64,000 nt of DNA from Planotetraspora kaengkrachanensis (GTDB lineage Bacteria > Actinomycetota > Actinomycetes > Streptosporangiales > Streptosporangiaceae). Location of the stretch: the NCBI RefSeq assembly GCF_016862895.1, contig NZ_BONV01000037.1, positions 1-64,000 of the forward strand, in the 5' to 3' direction. The position numbers and the translations under genes were made by a program. Below, piece after piece: positions 1-8,009 of this stretch (within the stretch, counting starts at the first letter, position 1; each line of letters begins with the position of its first letter). The notes under the pieces are model-generated. The model was given only the letters and a program-made list of their open reading frames with translations, had not been told where the DNA came from and did no database searches.

Positions 1-1073
1 CCGCTGTTGGCAGCATTGGCGGGGTTGGCGGGGTGGTCGTCGGGCAGCGACTCGGCCGGGACCAACACCAGCAACTCGGTCGTCACCTTGCTGCCCAGCA
101 ACGCGATCAACGCATCCGCGTTCCGCACCCGCAACGGCCGATCATCACCCACCACCCCCGGCCGCGCATACGCATCCAACCACGCCCGCAACCGCGCCCC
201 CGCCTCCCGCGGCAACCGAAACTCCCCCTCCACCCCACCCGACCCCATCGGCCGCACCCGCAAAAACCGCCGCCCCTGATCAGCCTCAGACTCCCGATCC
301 GACACCCCCGGATCCAAAATCTCCCGCAAATACCGGCCCGCCCGCGCCACCTCCGCCGGGCCCGCCCGCTCCGCCAACTCCACCAAAATCGGCTCCGCCA
401 CCCGCACCTGCGCATCACTCAACCCACTGACCGCCACACAAATCGCCGCCACCACCCCCTCCGACAACTCCCCCGCAGCGAACCGTGCCGCCACCACCGG
501 CAACCGCGCCAACTCCACCGCCAACCCCAAAACCCGCCCCGCCGAACCCCCATCCAGCCCACACCCACCCCGCAACCACGACCGCGTACTCCCATGCCCC
601 CGCGCCTTGGCCTCACCACCCCGATGCACCACCCCCACCCGCGCCGCGATCGCCGCGACCAACCGATCCCGCGCCCCCACCAACACCTCAACCTCCGCCG
701 CACAATCAGCCGCCGACCCCGGCACCCCACCCCCCACCAACCCCGACACCGCCGCCTCCACCGCAACCACCAACCCCCACGACGACACCCCCGCACCATC
801 ACCGAAACCCGGCTCCGCAGACGACTCCGCAGACGCCCCGGCGGCCGAAGGCGAATCTTCCGGCCCGACACCCCCAGAACCGGCACCCACGGGGCCGTCC
901 GCATCGCCCGCGTCCCCGGCGAAGTCACCCTCACCACACGGCGGGGGCTTCAACGCCGACGAACCATCCGACGACCACACCCCCGCCCGGGCGGTCACCT
1001 CCGCCCACCACTGCGGCCCACACGGCAAGCCCCCCGCCCCAGACGAGGAACGCCGCACCCGCGAACCCGCCAC
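1..1073 (-). CDS. DUF222 (13E12-repeat family) protein, 5' part, cut by window edge
   Basis: An open frame runs on the minus strand from a GTG near 1073 (or 1076) off the left edge, about 357 codons without a stop. After a low-complexity N-terminal 100 residues it reads as a typical DUF222 domain (seen: ARDRLVAAIAARVGVVHRG, GEFRLPREAGARLRAWLDA, ALIALLGSKVTTELLVLVP). DUF222 proteins usually carry a C-terminal HNH nuclease domain, which would lie outside the window. They are repeated many times in some actinobacterial genomes. The start is uncertain: only a weak G-rich stretch precedes the GTG, and the frame stays open upstream. Codon use is odd: nearly every third base is G (TTG, GTG, CGG, GCG), whereas the other genes here favour C or a C/G mix. 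Family membership is firm; nuclease activity is unproven. Confidence 0.8.
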   Translation of the reverse strand, partial: MAGSRVRRSSSGAGGLPCGPQWWAEVTARAGVWSSDGSSALKPPPCGEGDFAGDAGDADGPVGAGSGGVGPEDSPSAAGASAESSAEPGFGDGAGVSSWGLVVAVEAAVSGLVGGGVPGSAADCAAEVEVLVGARDRLVAAIAARVGVVHRGGEAKARGHGSTRSWLRGGCGLDGGSAGRVLGLAVELARLPVVAARFAAGELSEGVVAAICVAVSGLSDAQVRVAEPILVELAERAGPAEVARAGRYLREILDPGVSDRESEADQGRRFLRVRPMGSGGVEGEFRLPREAGARLRAWLDAYARPGVVGDDRPLRVRNADALIALLGSKVTTELLVLVPAESLPDDHPANPANAANS

Positions 1074-1516
1074 CACACACCCCCAGATTCGAAAGCCTGT
1101 TTGAATTATGTCACACTCCGTAGTCGCGTCACCACGTCTATCGAGCGAAATTCGCAGCAGATTTCCGCTCATGACGGCCGGTCTGGATGGTTCATTAATG
1201 GGAAATAGATGAAGACAGGTCCATGCCGGAGAGAAATGCCCGAATGGCCAGACAGGCTGGATGTGGATGCGATGTGCAATTCGCCGACCGCATGTAGCCC
1301 AGGATGGCTATGCCTGTTTCGTACCAGCTCAGAGCACATGCGGCGCATGTGAAGATGCCCGGCTTATCCATCAATGGTGAGGATGCTGCCGTATTGTTCG
1401 CCCGCCGATCGTGACTGCCGAAAGATGCTGAGCGCCAATAACTGCGAAAGGGTCGGGGCTCCAACTGAATTCTGGGATCGTGTAACCCGTGAAGGCGGAG
1501 GAGAAAGGAAACGGCG
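1074..1516. other. Intergenic stretch, lower GC, no supported gene
   Basis: About 440 bases between the divergent DUF222 gene and the next gene. GC is clearly lower than in the flanks. A minus-strand frame at 1195-1464 has no family resemblance, no GC-rich third position and no good ribosome binding site. The stretch may be decayed sequence or hold the two divergent promoters; no convincing -35/-10 pair was found. Confidence 0.5.
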
Positions 1517-2269
1517 ATGCCTGCTGAGCGTTACGGTGCCGACACTGACGACGGCTACCGGATCGATGATCCCTCACCGGAAGCGATCGCCGTACTGATC
1601 GACGAACTGCATCCCGCCGACAACGCCTTCGTCGTCATCCGGCCGGACGGAGCCTCTCCCGCCTGGTGCGCAACGGTGTCCGTCGTCGACGACATCTACG
1701 CGATCGAATATCGAGTGCACGGAGAGGGGCGTCGCCTCTGTACGTACGCGGAGCGGGAAGAGGTTCTGAGCGCGGTCTTGCGTTGGCTGGACGTGCGCTG
1801 TGACCCCACTTTGGCGTCTGTGCCGTACGAGGGTGCCGGGCCCTGGGGGCTCCTGGACGAGGATTTCCCGTTGGAGGGAGAGGACGAGGACCTCGAGTGG
1901 CCAGACGAGGATCCCGGGTCGTCAGGGGATGGCGCTGCGTGGTGTGGTTCGCCGGGGGAGGGTCTCGGGTGGTCAGGGGACGGCGTTGCGGCGCGGGGTT
2001 GGCGGGGGGACGGACGCGCGTCGCCGGAGGAGATCGTTGCGTGGCGTCGTTCTCGGGGTGAGGATCTCGGGCCATCGGGGGATGGCGCTGTGTGGCGTGG
2101 TTCGCCGGGGGAGGGTCTCGGGTGGTCGGGGGATGGCGCTGTGTGGCGTGGCTCTCCAAGGGAGGGGCGCGCGTCGCCGGAGGAGATCGTTGCGTGGCGT
2201 CGTTCGCACCATGAGCGCTCCGCGTCGCCCAGTCCAGGAGGCGGCGACGTTGGCGACCAAACGGCCTAG
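1517..2269 (+). CDS. Hypothetical protein with duplicated acidic/Gly-Trp-rich C-terminal half
   Basis: This is a 250-residue protein I do not recognise. The ATG is well placed behind a strong ribosome binding site (GGAGGAGAAAGG, 1497-1508). Residues 1-100 look like a compact folded domain (FVVIRPDG, IYAIEYRVHGEGRRLCTYAE) with the feel of small actinobacterial immunity or hypothetical proteins, but I cannot place it. Residues 105-135 are acidic. The rest is a 51-residue repeat (153 bp), copies starting at 1922 and 2075, each holding SGDGA-W-GSPGEGLGWSGDG and ending in RASPEEIVAWRRS. The repeat half is probably disordered. No operon partner is evident: the downstream gene is on the other strand. 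Function unknown. Confidence 0.65.
   Translation: MPAERYGADTDDGYRIDDPSPEAIAVLIDELHPADNAFVVIRPDGASPAWCATVSVVDDIYAIEYRVHGEGRRLCTYAEREEVLSAVLRWLDVRCDPTLASVPYEGAGPWGLLDEDFPLEGEDEDLEWPDEDPGSSGDGAAWCGSPGEGLGWSGDGVAARGWRGDGRASPEEIVAWRRSRGEDLGPSGDGAVWRGSPGEGLGWSGDGAVWRGSPREGRASPEEIVAWRRSHHERSASPSPGGGDVGDQTA
1922..2209 (+). repeat. 153-bp in-frame tandem duplication in hypothetical gene
   Basis: Two copies (1922-2074 and 2075-2209, the second slightly shorter) encode the 51-residue unit described for the host gene. Inside each copy a 51-bp sub-period (SGDGA...GEGLGW then SGDG...) is visible. The reading frame is kept throughout. Confidence 0.85.
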
Positions 2270-2313
2270 GAGGAATTGATCAAGCGACAGGCGTGGTAGA
2301 CGGCCTCGCTGTA

Positions 2314-2736
2314 TCAGTCCTCGATGCGGCGCGTGCGTTTGAGATCGGAGCGCTGCTTCTTCGCCGTCAGGCGCCTCTCGACGGCTCCTCGTGAAGGCTT
2401 GGTCGGACGGCGCTTCCTGGGCGGCGGCGCGATGGCTTCACGGATCAGCTGAGCCAGCCGCATCTCGGCCGCCTCGCGATTGCGAAGCTGAGACCGGAAC
2501 TCGGACGCCGCGATGGTGATCACACCGTCGACGAGTCGGGAGCCGAGGCGTTCGATGGCCCGGGACTTCAACTCGGGTCCGAGCGCGGTCGTGGTCACGA
2601 CGTTGTAGCTGAGTTCGACCCGGCTGTCGGTCGTGTTGACGCCCTGGCCGCCCGGGCCTGAAGAGCGGGAGAACCGCCAGCCGAGCTCCGCCTCGGGTAC
2701 GACGACCGAGTCGCGGATGTGCAACGGGCCTGACAT
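2314..2736 (-). CDS. arfB: Alternative ribosome-rescue factor ArfB (YaeJ type peptidyl-tRNA hydrolase)
   Basis: A 140-residue release-factor homologue that hydrolyses peptidyl-tRNA on ribosomes stalled without a stop codon. The sequence shows the GGQ catalytic motif at residues 29-31 inside RSSGPGGQGVN. It also has the basic C-terminal tail (PPPRKRRPTKPSRGAVERRLTAKK in two blocks) that family members insert into the empty mRNA channel. Its length matches E. coli YaeJ (140 residues) and it lacks the codon-recognition domains of full release factors. The ATG sits behind GGAGAGAACACC. It is transcribed alone, convergent with the hypothetical gene and divergent from the hydrolase at 3062. Confidence 0.93.
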   Translation of the reverse strand: MSGPLHIRDSVVVPEAELGWRFSRSSGPGGQGVNTTDSRVELSYNVVTTTALGPELKSRAIERLGSRLVDGVITIAASEFRSQLRNREAAEMRLAQLIREAIAPPPRKRRPTKPSRGAVERRLTAKKQRSDLKRTRRIED

Positions 2737-3061
2737 GGTGTTCTCTCCTCTAAAACGAATTGCCGCCTACTCATGCGACGTGCCGCCGTGACTCGTCGCC
2801 GCGGTTCCGGGCGCCGCACGGTGGCGTCCATCAGCGACGAGACTTCCGTACCCCTTAAAGCGTAGCCATCGCCCCCGATTCCCGATCAACTGATTTATCG
2901 CCGCAAATCAGGCGCCTCCTTGTCACGATCCACCCCCTCATGCACAGTGTCTCGGGGAGTGGCCGCGGCCAACGACACTCTCACACAACGCCGGCCCGGG
3001 CCGCCGGGTCGCGCAGAGGGTCGTACAGGGGTTCTACCGAGTGGAGGCGGGCTATCCGGCC
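2737..3061. other. Divergent intergenic region with a 7-bp inverted repeat
   Basis: A 325-base spacer between arfB and the hydrolase gene. It contains a perfect inverted repeat CTGATTT-N8-AAATCAG at 2890-2911, which could be an operator for either gene. No U-run follows, so it is a poor terminator. Nothing else could be assigned. Confidence 0.35.
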
Positions 3062-3901
3062 ATGACGACGATCGTCGGAGTCCACGGCATCGGCAAGTAC
3101 CACTATTACGAGGAGTCCGGCGGCTCGCCCGGCCGCGCCGCGGAGACCATGCGGCTCAAGTGGAACGGCTACCTGCACAAGGGGCTGGCCGGCGCCGCGG
3201 CGCCTGGTGGCGTCCAGGACTACTTCGCCGAGATCGCCTACTACGCCCACCATCTGCACTCGGGGCCGCCACGGCCACCCAAGCAGATGGAGCCCCCGGC
3301 CAAGCTGGTGTTCGCCGACTGGGCGGCCCAACTCGACGGGCGCATTCGCAGCGCCGCGGGCGAGTCGCTGACGGGCATCGCCCATCGGCTCGCCGAATGG
3401 TTGCTGGCCAGGCTCGGCCCCAACGCCGTGAAGTTCGCGCAGGACTTCTGCCCCGAGGTCGCGACCTACCTCGGCGGAGGCGATCCGCGTGTCCGCGCCC
3501 GCGACACGGTGGCGGACGTGATCCGCAGGCGGCAGCCCCGTGTCGTGATCGCCCACTCCCTCGGCAGCGTGGTCGCCTATGAGGCGTTCTGGGCACATTC
3601 CGACCTGTCCACCGAGTTGCTCGTCACGCTCGGCAGCCCTCTCGGCATGCGGGACGTCGTGTTCGAACGGCTGTCGCCGGTTCCCGTCCACGGGCGCGGC
3701 GCGCGGCCGCCGGGCGTGAAGCGCTGGATCAACATCGCCGACAAGGACGACATCGCGGCGATTCCGCCCGATCTTCAAGCCTTCTTCGTGGGAATCGAGC
3801 GCGACGTCGCCTGCAACATCGACTGGCTCGACTTCCACACGGTCCGCAACTATCTGGGCTGTGGCGCGGCGAACGAGTACCTCAAGCCCTACCTCGCCTG
3901 A
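3062..3901 (+). CDS. Alpha/beta-fold serine hydrolase
   Basis: A 279-residue predicted cytoplasmic hydrolase. It begins MTTIVGVHGIGKY, giving the first beta strand and the HG oxyanion motif. It carries the nucleophile elbow AHSLGS with Ser166, followed by VTLGSPLG and a late DFHTV segment that may supply the acid and His. The substrate is unknown: PGAP1/lipase-like folds share this layout. I chose the ATG at 3062 because GGAGGCGG (3043-3050) lies about 11 bases before it. A GTG at 3041 in the same frame overlaps that binding site and would add seven residues. The next gene starts 35 bases downstream on the same strand, so the two may be co-transcribed. Confidence 0.8.
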   Translation: MTTIVGVHGIGKYHYYEESGGSPGRAAETMRLKWNGYLHKGLAGAAAPGGVQDYFAEIAYYAHHLHSGPPRPPKQMEPPAKLVFADWAAQLDGRIRSAAGESLTGIAHRLAEWLLARLGPNAVKFAQDFCPEVATYLGGGDPRVRARDTVADVIRRRQPRVVIAHSLGSVVAYEAFWAHSDLSTELLVTLGSPLGMRDVVFERLSPVPVHGRGARPPGVKRWINIADKDDIAAIPPDLQAFFVGIERDVACNIDWLDFHTVRNYLGCGAANEYLKPYLA

Positions 3902-3936
3902 CGTCCGTAACGAACATCCTCTATGCTCGTTCAATC

Positions 3937-4512
3937 ATGAGACATGTTCTTTTCGATTACGGCAACGTCATCTGCCTCCCCCAGTCCGACGCGGACGCCG
4001 CAAGGCTCGCCCAGGGCGTCCCCGGATTCGAGGAGCGGTACTGGGAGCTCCGCCTCGAGTACGACCGCGGCACGCTGGACGACACCGCGTACTGGTCGGC
4101 CGTGTACGGCAGGCCGATCGCCGGCGCCGAACTCGACCAGGCCCTCGCGCTCGACGTCGCCAGCTGGTCGCACCCCAACGAGGAGACGCTGGCGATCGTC
4201 GACGAGCTCGCGGCTCAGGGAGTCCCGATGGCGTTGTTGTCCAACGCCCCCGCGAGCATCGCCGACGGTGTCGACCTGCTGCCCTTCATGGCTCCGATCC
4301 GGCCGCGGTTCTTCAGCGGCCGCATGGGCCTGGTGAAGCCGGACCTCGAGATCTATCTCCGCACCGCCGACAGCATGGGCGTCGCTCCCGGCGACATGGT
4401 CTTCGTCGACGACCGGCTCGAGAACATCGAGGGGGCCGAGCGGGCGGGCATGACCGGCGTGCACTTCCGTGACGCCGCGACACTGCGCGATGATCTCAAG
4501 CTCGTCCTGTAA
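3937..4512 (+). CDS. HAD superfamily hydrolase (YihX-like phosphatase)
   Basis: A 191-residue HAD subfamily IA phosphatase. Motif I is FDYGNV with nucleophile Asp7, the variant seen in YihX-type sugar phosphatases, where Gly-Asn replaces the usual Asp-Gly. Motif II is LLSNAP, motif III the Lys of GLVKPD, and motif IV FVDDRLEN. A helical C1 cap fills residues about 15-80. A sugar phosphate such as glucose 1-phosphate is a plausible substrate from the family, not shown here. The last 21 bases, including the TAA, form the first copy of a 26-bp tandem repeat that continues past the gene. Confidence 0.88.
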   Translation: MRHVLFDYGNVICLPQSDADAARLAQGVPGFEERYWELRLEYDRGTLDDTAYWSAVYGRPIAGAELDQALALDVASWSHPNEETLAIVDELAAQGVPMALLSNAPASIADGVDLLPFMAPIRPRFFSGRMGLVKPDLEIYLRTADSMGVAPGDMVFVDDRLENIEGAERAGMTGVHFRDAATLRDDLKLVL

Positions 4513-4620
4513 ACGGCGATCCCAGGCCCGCCCTGTGAAAGGCGATCTCAAGTTCGTCCCGTGAACTGCGATCCCAAGCTCGTCCTCTGAACGGCGAACT
4601 GAAGCCCGTTCCGTGACGGC
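4492..4620 (+). repeat. 26-bp tandem repeat, five copies, starting inside the HAD gene and spanning its stop codon
   Basis: Units begin at 4492, 4518, 4544, 4570 and 4596 with the form GATC-CAAG-TCGTCC-TGAA-GGC. The first copy is the last six codons plus stop of the HAD gene. Each later copy keeps a stop triplet (TGA) at the matching place. Because 26 is not a multiple of three, copies do not extend the protein. No spacers, so not CRISPR. The remaining bases to 4787 hold nothing I can name. Confidence 0.9.
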
Positions 4621-4787
4621 CCGCGCCGGTCCTGATGCGGAGATGAACGGCGATTAACGCGTCCGAGCCCTCCGATTCAGGTGCCGTTCAGCAAAGTTGG
4701 GCAGTCAAAAGCACTGTTCATCATGGGTTTTTCCGCCCGCCACGGGTGTAAAGGACACGCGTTAACCGTGGCGGCTGGACTGGCGTC

Positions 4788-6344
4788 GTGCAGACGAATG
4801 CGTCCCGAAGAGTGTTCCTGTCCGCTGCGGTCGCCGGGGCGGGCGGCATGCTCCTGTCCGGGTCCGCCCTCCCGTCGCGGCTGCCGTACGGCGGGGCGCT
4901 CAAGAGGGACCCCTTCACCCTCGGCGTCGCCTCCGGCGACCCCACCGCCGACGGCATCGTGTTGTGGACCCGCCTCGCGCTCGAACCCACGGCGCCCGAC
5001 GGCCTCGGCGGGATGCCCAGCGGCTCGTTCGACGTCGACTGGCAGCTGGCCGCCGACGAACGCTTCTCGAAGATCGTCAAATCCGGTACGGCAACGGCCG
5101 GCGTCGCGCAGGGGCACAGCGTCCATGTCGAGGTGAACGGGCTCGAGCCGGGACGGGAGTACTTCTACCGGTTCCGCGTCGACGGCCACGTGTCCCCAGT
5201 GGGCCGTACCCGAACCGCCCCCACGGGACTGTCGCCGCTGACGTTCGCCATGGCCGCCTGCGCCCAGTGGGAGCACGGCTACTACACGGCCTACCGGCGG
5301 ATCTCCGAGCAGGACCCCGACCTCGTCGTGCACCTCGGGGACTACATCTACGAGTACGAGTCCGGCGGGTACACCGCCCCGACCGGGATCGTCCGCCGCC
5401 ACGCGGGCAGGAAGTGCCAGTCGCTGGGCGACTACCGGCTCAGGCTCGCCCAGTACAAGAGCGACCCCGACCTCCAGGCCGCCCACCAGGTCGCCCCGTG
5501 GCTCGTCGTCTTCGACGACCACGAGGTGGAGAACAACTGGGCCGGCCCGTTCTCGAGCACCGACGCCGCCGCGTTCGCCCAGCGGAAGGCCGCCGCGTTC
5601 CGGGCGTACTACGAGAACATGCCGTTGCGCCGGGGCACCCTGCAGAAGGGCGGCTCGATCCGGATCAACAGGCGGATCTCGTGGGGCACACTGGCGACCT
5701 TCCACCTGCTCGACACCCGCCAGTTCCGCGACGACCAGGCGTGCGACGACGGCGACCGCGCCGGCTGCGACGAGCGGCTCGACGCCGGGCGCACGATCCT
5801 CGGCGCGGACCAGCGCGGCTGGATCCTCGACGGGCTGAACAGGTCGCAGGCCCGGTGGAACCTGATCGGGCAGCAGATCATCATGGCGCAGCGGGACTTC
5901 AAGACCGGCCCAGGCGTGGACGTCAACATGGACACCTGGGACGGCTACGCGGCCGACCGGACCCGGCTCCTCGAGGGGATCAAGGCGTCCGGCGCGGCCA
6001 ACCCCGTCGTGCTGACCGGCGACGCCCACACCCACTACGCCGCCACCCTGAAGCCGGACTTCGCCGACCCCGACTCGCCCCACGTGGCCGTCGAGCTCGT
6101 CACGTCGTCGATCTCGAGCGACGGTGACGGGTACCGCGACGCGGCCGGCATCGCGGAGACCATGCGGGAGAACCCGCACTTCTCCTACATCGACCAGCGC
6201 CGCGGCTACATCGTCTGCTCGGTGTCACCGGAAGAGATGCGGGCCGAGTTCCGCACGCTCGACTACATCACCAGGCGCGGCGCGCCCGCCAAGACCTCGG
6301 CCCGCTTCACGATCCCCTCGGGCCACGCTCAGCTCAGCGCGTAG
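4788..6344 (+). CDS. phoD: Tat-exported alkaline phosphatase D (PhoD family)
   Basis: A 518-residue phosphodiesterase/phosphatase of the PhoD family that releases phosphate from phosphodiesters outside the cell. The N-terminus has a twin-arginine signal (SRRVFLSAAVAGAGG) and an Ala-rich cleavage region near residue 30. A small N-terminal beta domain (about 40-145: LGVASGDPTADGIVLWTRL) precedes the metallophosphatase core. Core motifs visible are HLGDYIYEYE, VVFDDHEVENNW, LIGQQIIMAQ and VVLTGDAHTHYAA, all typical metal-binding blocks. The start is the GTG at 4788 (VQTNASRRVFL). Its 3' end overlaps the convergent gene by 16 bases. PhoP control is common for this family, but I could not find a clear PHO box. 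Confidence 0.92.
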   Translation: MQTNASRRVFLSAAVAGAGGMLLSGSALPSRLPYGGALKRDPFTLGVASGDPTADGIVLWTRLALEPTAPDGLGGMPSGSFDVDWQLAADERFSKIVKSGTATAGVAQGHSVHVEVNGLEPGREYFYRFRVDGHVSPVGRTRTAPTGLSPLTFAMAACAQWEHGYYTAYRRISEQDPDLVVHLGDYIYEYESGGYTAPTGIVRRHAGRKCQSLGDYRLRLAQYKSDPDLQAAHQVAPWLVVFDDHEVENNWAGPFSSTDAAAFAQRKAAAFRAYYENMPLRRGTLQKGGSIRINRRISWGTLATFHLLDTRQFRDDQACDDGDRAGCDERLDAGRTILGADQRGWILDGLNRSQARWNLIGQQIIMAQRDFKTGPGVDVNMDTWDGYAADRTRLLEGIKASGAANPVVLTGDAHTHYAATLKPDFADPDSPHVAVELVTSSISSDGDGYRDAAGIAETMRENPHFSYIDQRRGYIVCSVSPEEMRAEFRTLDYITRRGAPAKTSARFTIPSGHAQLSA

Positions 6345-7915
6345 CCGTACAGGTCGTCAGGATCGCCCGTGCGCACCACGCGGGCGGTCCCGGGGACGGC
6401 TCCGGGGTAGGAGCCCTTCTTCACCTTCGTGCCCACCACGGTCAGCCGGCCGGATCCCGGGGACGCGACGAGCAGCTTCCCGCCCTCGGCCAGGACCGCG
6501 GACCCGAAGGCCCCCGTCCGGTCGCCGGTGAGCAGCAGATTGTGGTTGCGGGTGAGACCTCCGGTGCGGGTCCCCGCGATCACCTGTACGGCGCCCTCTC
6601 CCGGCGCACCCACAATCAGCTCGTCGTCCTTGTCGCCGTTGAGGTCTCCCGTGGCCAGCGACGCGCCGAAACGGTCGTAGTAGCGCGGCGTTCCGGCCAG
6701 GATCGACTGGGTCCACATCTCGCTGCGGGCGGTGGTCAGGCCGCCGGCCGAGCCGTACAGGACGTTGACCGCGCCGTCGCCGTAGTCCATCCCGCGGGTG
6801 AGCTTGGACGACACGTCCTCGCCCGGGACGCCGATCGCGAGGTCGTCGCGCCCGTCGGCGTTGAAGTCGCCGGTGGCGAGGGTGGCGCCGAAGTCGTCCC
6901 ACTTCTCCACCGCGCCGAGTACGCCGCCGGTGTTCTGCGTGTAGGCCTTGGCGTGCCGCTTGCGGAGATCGACGATCGTGACGACTCCCGAGGACGCCTT
7001 CTCCCCGCCGTCGCCCGGCGCCCCGATCGCGATCTCGGCCTTGCCGTCCCGGTTGAAGTCGCCCGTCGCCAGCGCCTCTCCGAACAGGTCGGTCTGTCCC
7101 TGGCCCTGGTGGACCCATTTCGTGGCCTGAGTGATCAGCGTGCCCGTGCCGTACGGCGAACGGCGGCTCATGCCGAAGACGCCGACGCCACCGCCGCCCT
7201 TCATTCCCGGGGCTCCGACGATCAGTTCGTCGTCGCCGTCCCCGTCGAGGTCGCCGGCGGCGAGGGCCGCTCCGAACCTGTCGGTGCCGTGCCTGCGGCC
7301 CAGGTGGGTGACGTCGACCGACCTGACCGTGGTCAGGCCGCCGGGCGACCCGAAGAGGATGTGGACCACGCCGTGCCCGTCGGCGTCGAGGACCCGGGCC
7401 CCGAAGAACTCCTCGGAGACTCCGATGGCCAGATCGCCGCAGCCGTCCCCGTTGAAGTCGCCCCTGGCGACAGCCGATCCGAACGAGTCGTTGACCTCGG
7501 GAGCCCCGCCGATGCCGTCTGCGCCCTGGTGCAGCGTCTTCACCGGCTTGAGACCGTTTCGCGCGCTCCCGTAGAGGGTGACCGACCCCGCGCGCGCCTT
7601 CCCGTTCACCGTCGCGTACGGCGAGGCCACGGCGACGAACGACGGGCAGCCCTTCGCCGCCCCAGGAACCGCCCCAGGAACCGCTCCGGGAACCGCTCCG
7701 GGAACCGCCCCAGGAACCGCCCCAGGAACCGCTCCGGGAACCGCCCCAGGAACCGCTCCGGGAACCGCCGCGGGGACCGCTCCGGGAACCGTGCCGGGCG
7801 CGGTTCCCGGTACGGCGACGGCGGAGGCGGGGGAGGGAGCCAGAAGGGAGGCGAACGCCACCACGGGAGTGGCCACAGCCACCGCGAGCAGGGCGGACGT
7901 GCGTGAAACACTCAT
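6329..7915 (-). CDS. Secreted FG-GAP (integrin-alpha type) beta-propeller protein
   Basis: A 528-residue exported protein. A Sec signal peptide (about residues 1-33, ending SPASA) is followed by a low-complexity AVPG linker (roughly 35-90) and then a propeller. I count six FG-GAP blades. Five carry Ca-binding loops of the DFNGDGCGDLAIG type (DFNGDG, DLDGDGDDE, DFNRDGKAE, DFNADGRDD, DLNGDKDDE); the sixth is degenerate. Such propellers bind ligands or surface partners, but no enzymatic residues are apparent. I chose the ATG at 7915 behind GGAGAC rather than an upstream in-frame GTG at 7972, which would put 19 residues before the signal peptide. The tail overlaps phoD convergently. Confidence 0.85.
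   Translation of the reverse strand: MSVSRTSALLAVAVATPVVAFASLLAPSPASAVAVPGTAPGTVPGAVPAAVPGAVPGAVPGAVPGAVPGAVPGAVPGAVPGAVPGAAKGCPSFVAVASPYATVNGKARAGSVTLYGSARNGLKPVKTLHQGADGIGGAPEVNDSFGSAVARGDFNGDGCGDLAIGVSEEFFGARVLDADGHGVVHILFGSPGGLTTVRSVDVTHLGRRHGTDRFGAALAAGDLDGDGDDELIVGAPGMKGGGGVGVFGMSRRSPYGTGTLITQATKWVHQGQGQTDLFGEALATGDFNRDGKAEIAIGAPGDGGEKASSGVVTIVDLRKRHAKAYTQNTGGVLGAVEKWDDFGATLATGDFNADGRDDLAIGVPGEDVSSKLTRGMDYGDGAVNVLYGSAGGLTTARSEMWTQSILAGTPRYYDRFGASLATGDLNGDKDDELIVGAPGEGAVQVIAGTRTGGLTRNHNLLLTGDRTGAFGSAVLAEGGKLLVASPGSGRLTVVGTKVKKGSYPGAVPGTARVVRTGDPDDLYGYALS
7659..7790 (-). repeat. 12-bp tandem repeat (11 units) encoding AVPG
   Basis: Eleven exact-length 12-bp units of two alternating types (GCCCCAGGAACC and GCTCCGGGAACC on the plus strand; the tenth is a variant) encode an AVPG tetrapeptide array between the signal peptide and the propeller. 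Diverged units continue to about 7813. The array resembles elastin-like or wall-spanning linkers. Confidence 0.9.
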
Positions 7916-8009
7916 GGCCGGATCGTCTCCGGCTATCTGGACATGAGGCCCACCAGCACATGAACCGCCCACGTCGGCTGCCTAAACTCGGCACTGTCAG
8001 CCTCACGGT

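Noticed and set aside
1195-1464. An 89-codon minus-strand frame in the left intergenic region
   Set aside because: No ribosome binding site, no family resemblance and no GC-rich third positions.
4492-4620. CRISPR array candidate
   Set aside because: Units are directly adjacent with no spacers and no cas genes are in the window; the same holds for the arrays at 13879, 22211 and 52228.
4621-4787. PHO box before phoD
   Set aside because: Only a single GTTCATC-like half-site is visible; the required 11-bp direct repeats are missing. The TTCAT pair before the nuclease gene (29705-29725) is spaced 10, not 11, and is also not convincing.
6542-7906. A 454-codon plus-strand open frame opposite the FG-GAP gene
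   Set aside because: It is the antisense of a repetitive high-GC gene with clear blade motifs; the composition is Arg/Val/Gly noise.
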